A stretch of DNA of 64,000 bases from Brevibacillus laterosporus (lineage in GTDB: Bacteria; Bacillota; Bacilli; Brevibacillales; Brevibacillaceae): positions 2,427,501 through 2,491,500 of the forward strand of contig CP033464.1 in NCBI GenBank assembly GCA_007833815.1, in the 5' to 3' direction. Positions 63,545 through 64,000 of this stretch are shown here, in pieces. Made by a program: the position numbers and the translations under genes. Within the stretch, counting starts at the first letter, position 1, and every line of letters begins with the position of its first letter. Under the pieces are notes generated by a model, which worked only from the letters and a program-made list of their open reading frames with translations, did no database searches and had not been told where the DNA came from.

Positions 63545-64000
63545 ATGAGTCAACAGTCAGAACAATGGACATCACGAATTGGATTTATTTTAGCAGCGGC
63601 GGGTTCAGCTATTGGATTAGGAGCAATCTGGAAATTTCCGTATGTAGCAGGGACAAGTGGAGGAGGAGTCTTCTTTTTACTGTTTCTGTTCTTTACCCTG
63701 TTGATTGGCTTGCCACTGTTACTTTGTGAGTTCGTCATTGGCCGTAGTACAGGAAAGGAAGCGGTGTCTGCCTACCGTGAATTAGCACCAGAAACGAAAT
63801 GGTACTTCCTAGGTATTATGGGTGTTATCACATGTTTTTTATTATTTTCATTTTATAGTGTAGTTGGGGGCTGGATTTTACTTTATTTAGGTATGGCGAT
63901 CACAGGCAAGCTAAGCCAACCAAACATGAATTACGAGCAATTATTTGGGCAAGTCATTTCAGAGCCTTATTTAGCTTTGACTGCTCAATTTATTTTTATC
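63545..64000 (+). CDS. sodium-dependent transporter, NSS/SNF family (partial, N-terminal)
   Basis: 152 residues before the window ends. [37 protein letters not shown] is the TM1 sodium/substrate-binding signature of the neurotransmitter:sodium symporter family (LeuT-like), then TM2 [15 protein letters not shown] and TM3. The bacterial members import amino acids with Na+. GGAGCGGAG ribosome site. Substrate cannot be told from this part. Confidence 0.93.
   Translation, partial: MSQQSEQWTSRIGFILAAAGSAIGLGAIWKFPYVAGTSGGGVFFLLFLFFTLLIGLPLLLCEFVIGRSTGKEAVSAYRELAPETKWYFLGIMGVITCFLLFSFYSVVGGWILLYLGMAITGKLSQPNMNYEQLFGQVISEPYLALTAQFIFI

Overview
The window is a low-to-mid GC, gram-positive, endospore-forming chromosome. 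The gene order bofC...ruvCAB-queA-tgt-yajC-spoVB-comN-secDF-recJ-apt-relA-dtd-amidase-hisS-aspS-tcdA-rarA-cymR-cysteine desulfurase-recD2-...-alaS-ireB-yqgF-mltG-trmR-yrrN-yrrO-udk-pbpI follows the conserved Bacillales block known from Bacillus subtilis. The presence of ruvC (absent from B. subtilis, which uses RecU), the Paenibacillaceae-like inserts and the protein sequences suggest a Brevibacillus-type organism (the B. laterosporus group is my best guess; this is inference).

Layout. 1-5.1 kb: the end of ilvE, a His/Pro-rich LysM spore-coat-like protein beside a CotS-family protein, and a membrane-anchored glycerophosphodiester phosphodiesterase. 5.2-12.7 kb: a secreted nucleotidase, bofC, a guanine-riboswitch-controlled xpt-pbuX operon, and two uncharacterised genes. 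12.9-17.7 kb: Holliday-junction and queuosine genes (ruvCAB, queA, tgt) plus yajC. 17.8-30.8 kb: corA, spoVB, comN, secDF, a CDF transporter, recJ, apt and the stringent-response gene relA. 30.9-31.3 kb: a non-coding island that I read as a minus-strand IS200/IS605 relic that lost its genes but kept both hairpin ends and a TnpB-type guide-RNA scaffold. 31.3-49.1 kb: dtd, a five-SH3 amidase, hemZ, a T-box-controlled hisS-aspS operon, tcdA, rarA, cymR, a cysteine desulfurase, recD2 and small genes. 49.1-60.7 kb: T-box-controlled alaS, ireB-yqgF-DUF1292, a catalytically degenerate NUDIX protein, mltG, the tRNA wobble-uridine trio trmR-yrrN-yrrO, udk and pbpI. 60.7-64 kb: a JAMM/MPN protease, a sigma-D-type promoter with a chemoreceptor, and the start of a sodium-dependent transporter.

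Themes. Much of the window is translation and tRNA quality control (two T-boxes, three synthetases, dtd, tcdA, queA/tgt, trmR/yrrN/yrrO, alanyl editing), recombination (ruvCAB, recJ, rarA, recD2, yqgF) and spore envelope (LysM protein, CotS-like, bofC, spoVB, pbpI). Several short genes (57 codons, strong ribosome binding sites) lie below usual length cut-offs and are listed. Most of the window is ordinary conserved chromosome. The places that deserve a second look are the IS200/IS605 relic, a 62-nt tRNA-like fold where trmU would be expected, an 18-bp palindrome on a promoter, three promoters whose -35 box contains the upstream stop codon, a NUDIX protein lacking its catalytic glutamates, and the stand-alone JAMM protease.
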